Origin: Prunella strophiata
Taxonomy: Eukaryota > Chordata > Aves > Passeriformes > Prunellidae
Direction of reading: 5' to 3'
Assembly (NCBI GenBank): GCA_036583965.1
Contig: JAZBQD010000026.1
Location: 1,612,001 to 1,676,000, forward strand
Length of the DNA: 64,000 nt
The position numbers were made by a program, and so were the translations under genes. Positions 62,801-64,000 of this stretch are shown piece by piece (within the stretch, counting starts at the first letter, position 1; each line of letters begins with the position of its first letter). Below the pieces are notes generated by a model that had not been told where the DNA came from, did not search any database, and was given only the letters and a program-made list of their open reading frames with translations.

Positions 62801-63027
62801 TGCTGGCACAGATGCAGGTGCTTGGTGTCAGAAAAGAAAGAGAAGAATAAAGGAAACAAAAACAAACTGAAGGCATCTCCTGACCAAGGATAAATGCAGC
62901 ATTGTGTGGGCCCCCAAATTAGGAACTATTTACAAAACAAAGAGTTTGCCTCGAGTGCATTGTGCTGCTTTGACACCACTGAATAGCCCGTCTAAACTAA
63001 TGATGGTTTCTTCTTTTTTTGTGTCAG
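59837..63027. other. Intron 1, last part
   Basis: No supported exon. The last 30 bp form a good acceptor: a pyrimidine-rich tract (TTTCTTCTTTTTTTGTGTCAG region) immediately before exon 2. About 62,640-62,790 is AT-rich, non-repetitive sequence of the kind that may be conserved. Confidence 0.55.
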
Positions 63028-63124
63028 GTCTCGCTGAGGAAGAGCTCCTTCAGAAACCAAGGCTGAGCATTTCCAGGGACCAAATCATCATCTCACCAGG
63101 AGATACCCTAAAAATAAAATGCTG
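63028..63124 (+). CDS. Receptor-like gene, coding exon 2: start of the first Ig-like domain
   Basis: Joined to exon 1 it reads Gly, LAEEELLQ, then KPRLSISRDQIIISPGDTLK and IKC, and ends with TG, the first two bases of a Trp or Cys codon. The exon is 97 nt, enters in phase 1 and leaves in phase 2, and is bounded by TTTGTGTCAG and GTAAGG. From memory of FLT4, exon 2 there has the same length and phases and also runs from the end of the leader to just after the first Ig cysteine. PRLSI resembles KDR; PGDTLKIKC resembles the TGDSLSISC of FLT4. The TG at the exon end would give Trp or Cys where mammalian VEGFRs usually have Arg after the cysteine. I infer a VEGF-receptor-family tyrosine kinase, possibly the kdr-like paralogue. 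The rest of the gene is beyond the window. Confidence 0.7.
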
Positions 63125-64000
63125 GTAAGGATTGCTCCAACAAATGCTGGATTTTTGTCCTTGTGTTGATTGGTTTGGCCCAGCACAGCTCCAGGACAGA
63201 GCAGAGCCTGATGCTCAGCCAGCTGGGAGCTGGGGCTGTGTGGAGGGAGTTGGATGGGCTGTGACAGAGCAGGGAGGAGAGTCTGGGGTCAGCTTGGCCA
63301 AGTTCTTTGTGTTGTGTTGTTCAAGCAAAGTCCTGAGTCAGCACAGGGGAGAGCTCATGGGAGTGGGATGTGCTGTGCTTGAGGACATGGCTGGAAATCC
63401 TCTCTGAAACAGGGACAGATTCAGCTCCTCTGCAGCTAAAATCACTCCTTTGCTCCCTGTCCATGAGGAAACAACAAAGATCACCAGGAATTGCCACCTA
63501 GCCCATCACAGACACTTAAATAAGCAGTCACTGTGTGTACATTCAAAGACCCAGCCAGTTTCAACATCACATATTCTTTAATTCAAATTTAACCAGGACT
63601 TGTGAAAAACCAAAGTGCTGCTGCTGTAAATCACAGCAGTGCCTCAGTCCTGGCACAATGTGTGCCACCAGCCTTGCAAGGACCAGCAGGATTTTGGTGC
63701 TGGCAGGGAGAGGATGCTCTGGGAATGGGGATACAGCTGACACACGAGGAAGGAGCAAACCCAGGGCACTCTGCTGTGCCAGAACATGCAGCAGCTGCTG
63801 GGTCCCACAAAAGGCCTCAGACTGAGATGGATGGAGGTGTTACTTGTTCTGAGTAGGATTTTTACACTTCAGTCCTGCCAGAGGACGTTTCTCAGGTTTT
63901 TCTCTGAGAGTGTTGTAGGAAAAAAGGCTCGAGGTAACACAAACTCTCACAATTTCTCTCTCTCTCTCACACATACATGGATTTTACACCTTCTTGCAAG
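63125..64000 (+). other. Start of intron 2
   Basis: It begins GTAAGG. No third exon was seen in the remaining 876 bp. A short (TC)n run lies at about 63,955-63,970. Confidence 0.65.

Noticed and set aside
1..64000. A bacterial-type gene system, phage or plasmid
   Set aside because: There are no dense reading frames, ribosome-binding sites or operon spacing. CR1 elements, splice sites and CpG structure all indicate vertebrate nuclear DNA.

Overview
This window looks like a piece of a bird nuclear chromosome, probably a songbird. There are CR1 LINE 3' ends in both orientations (15,443-15,848 forward; 39,961-40,080 and 54,176-54,455 reverse). These carry the ATTCTGTG-type 3' terminal octamers typical of avian CR1. 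There is also a spliced vertebrate-type gene start, a CpG-rich promoter and a very high load of minisatellites. Nothing bacterial, viral or plasmid-like was seen. 'Bird' is well supported; 'songbird' is inference from the general look of the minisatellite-rich sequence.

Layout. Positions 1 to about 26.7 kb appear intergenic (or unannotated upstream sequence): unique sequence broken by tandem arrays. The main arrays are a 43-bp unit at 1.96 kb, pentamers at 4.1 and 6.15 kb, a 2.6-kb array at 8.07-10.65 kb, a 490-nt pure purine tract at 11.6 kb, a 20-bp unit at 14.1 kb and a 2.2-kb array of 20-bp units at 19.96-22.2 kb. About 26.75-28.07 kb is a CpG-rich promoter, 5' leader and first coding exon. 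From 27,874 to 63,027 is a single 35-kb intron. It holds a perfect 1-kb AATAT-type pentanucleotide array, a 44-bp minisatellite, a CR1 whose terminal octamers have expanded to about 0.7 kb, a probable solo LTR, and a 1.34-kb array of 31-bp units. Exon 2 lies at 63,028-63,124, and the gene runs off the right edge.

The one gene I can support is on the + strand. Exon 1 (27,810-27,873) encodes a signal peptide. Exon 2 is 97 nt, with phase 1 in and phase 2 out, and encodes the start of an Ig-like domain ending at its first cysteine. The layout and the residues PRLSI...PGDTLKIKC resemble the VEGF-receptor tyrosine kinase family. I could not decide between FLT4, KDR and the kdr-like (VEGFR-4) paralogue kept in many non-eutherian vertebrates, so no symbol is given.

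Most long open frames in the window are artefacts: tandem units whose length is not a multiple of three (20, 31, 44, 5 bp) and lack stops stay open in several frames at once. No operon, CRISPR, defence or mobile gene system is present. The points most worth following up are the identity of the receptor gene, two clusters of factor-binding motifs (GATA/E-box at 25.2 kb; FOX/SOX at 36.2-36.5 kb), and the tandem arrays, which together cover roughly 15% of the window by rough addition.
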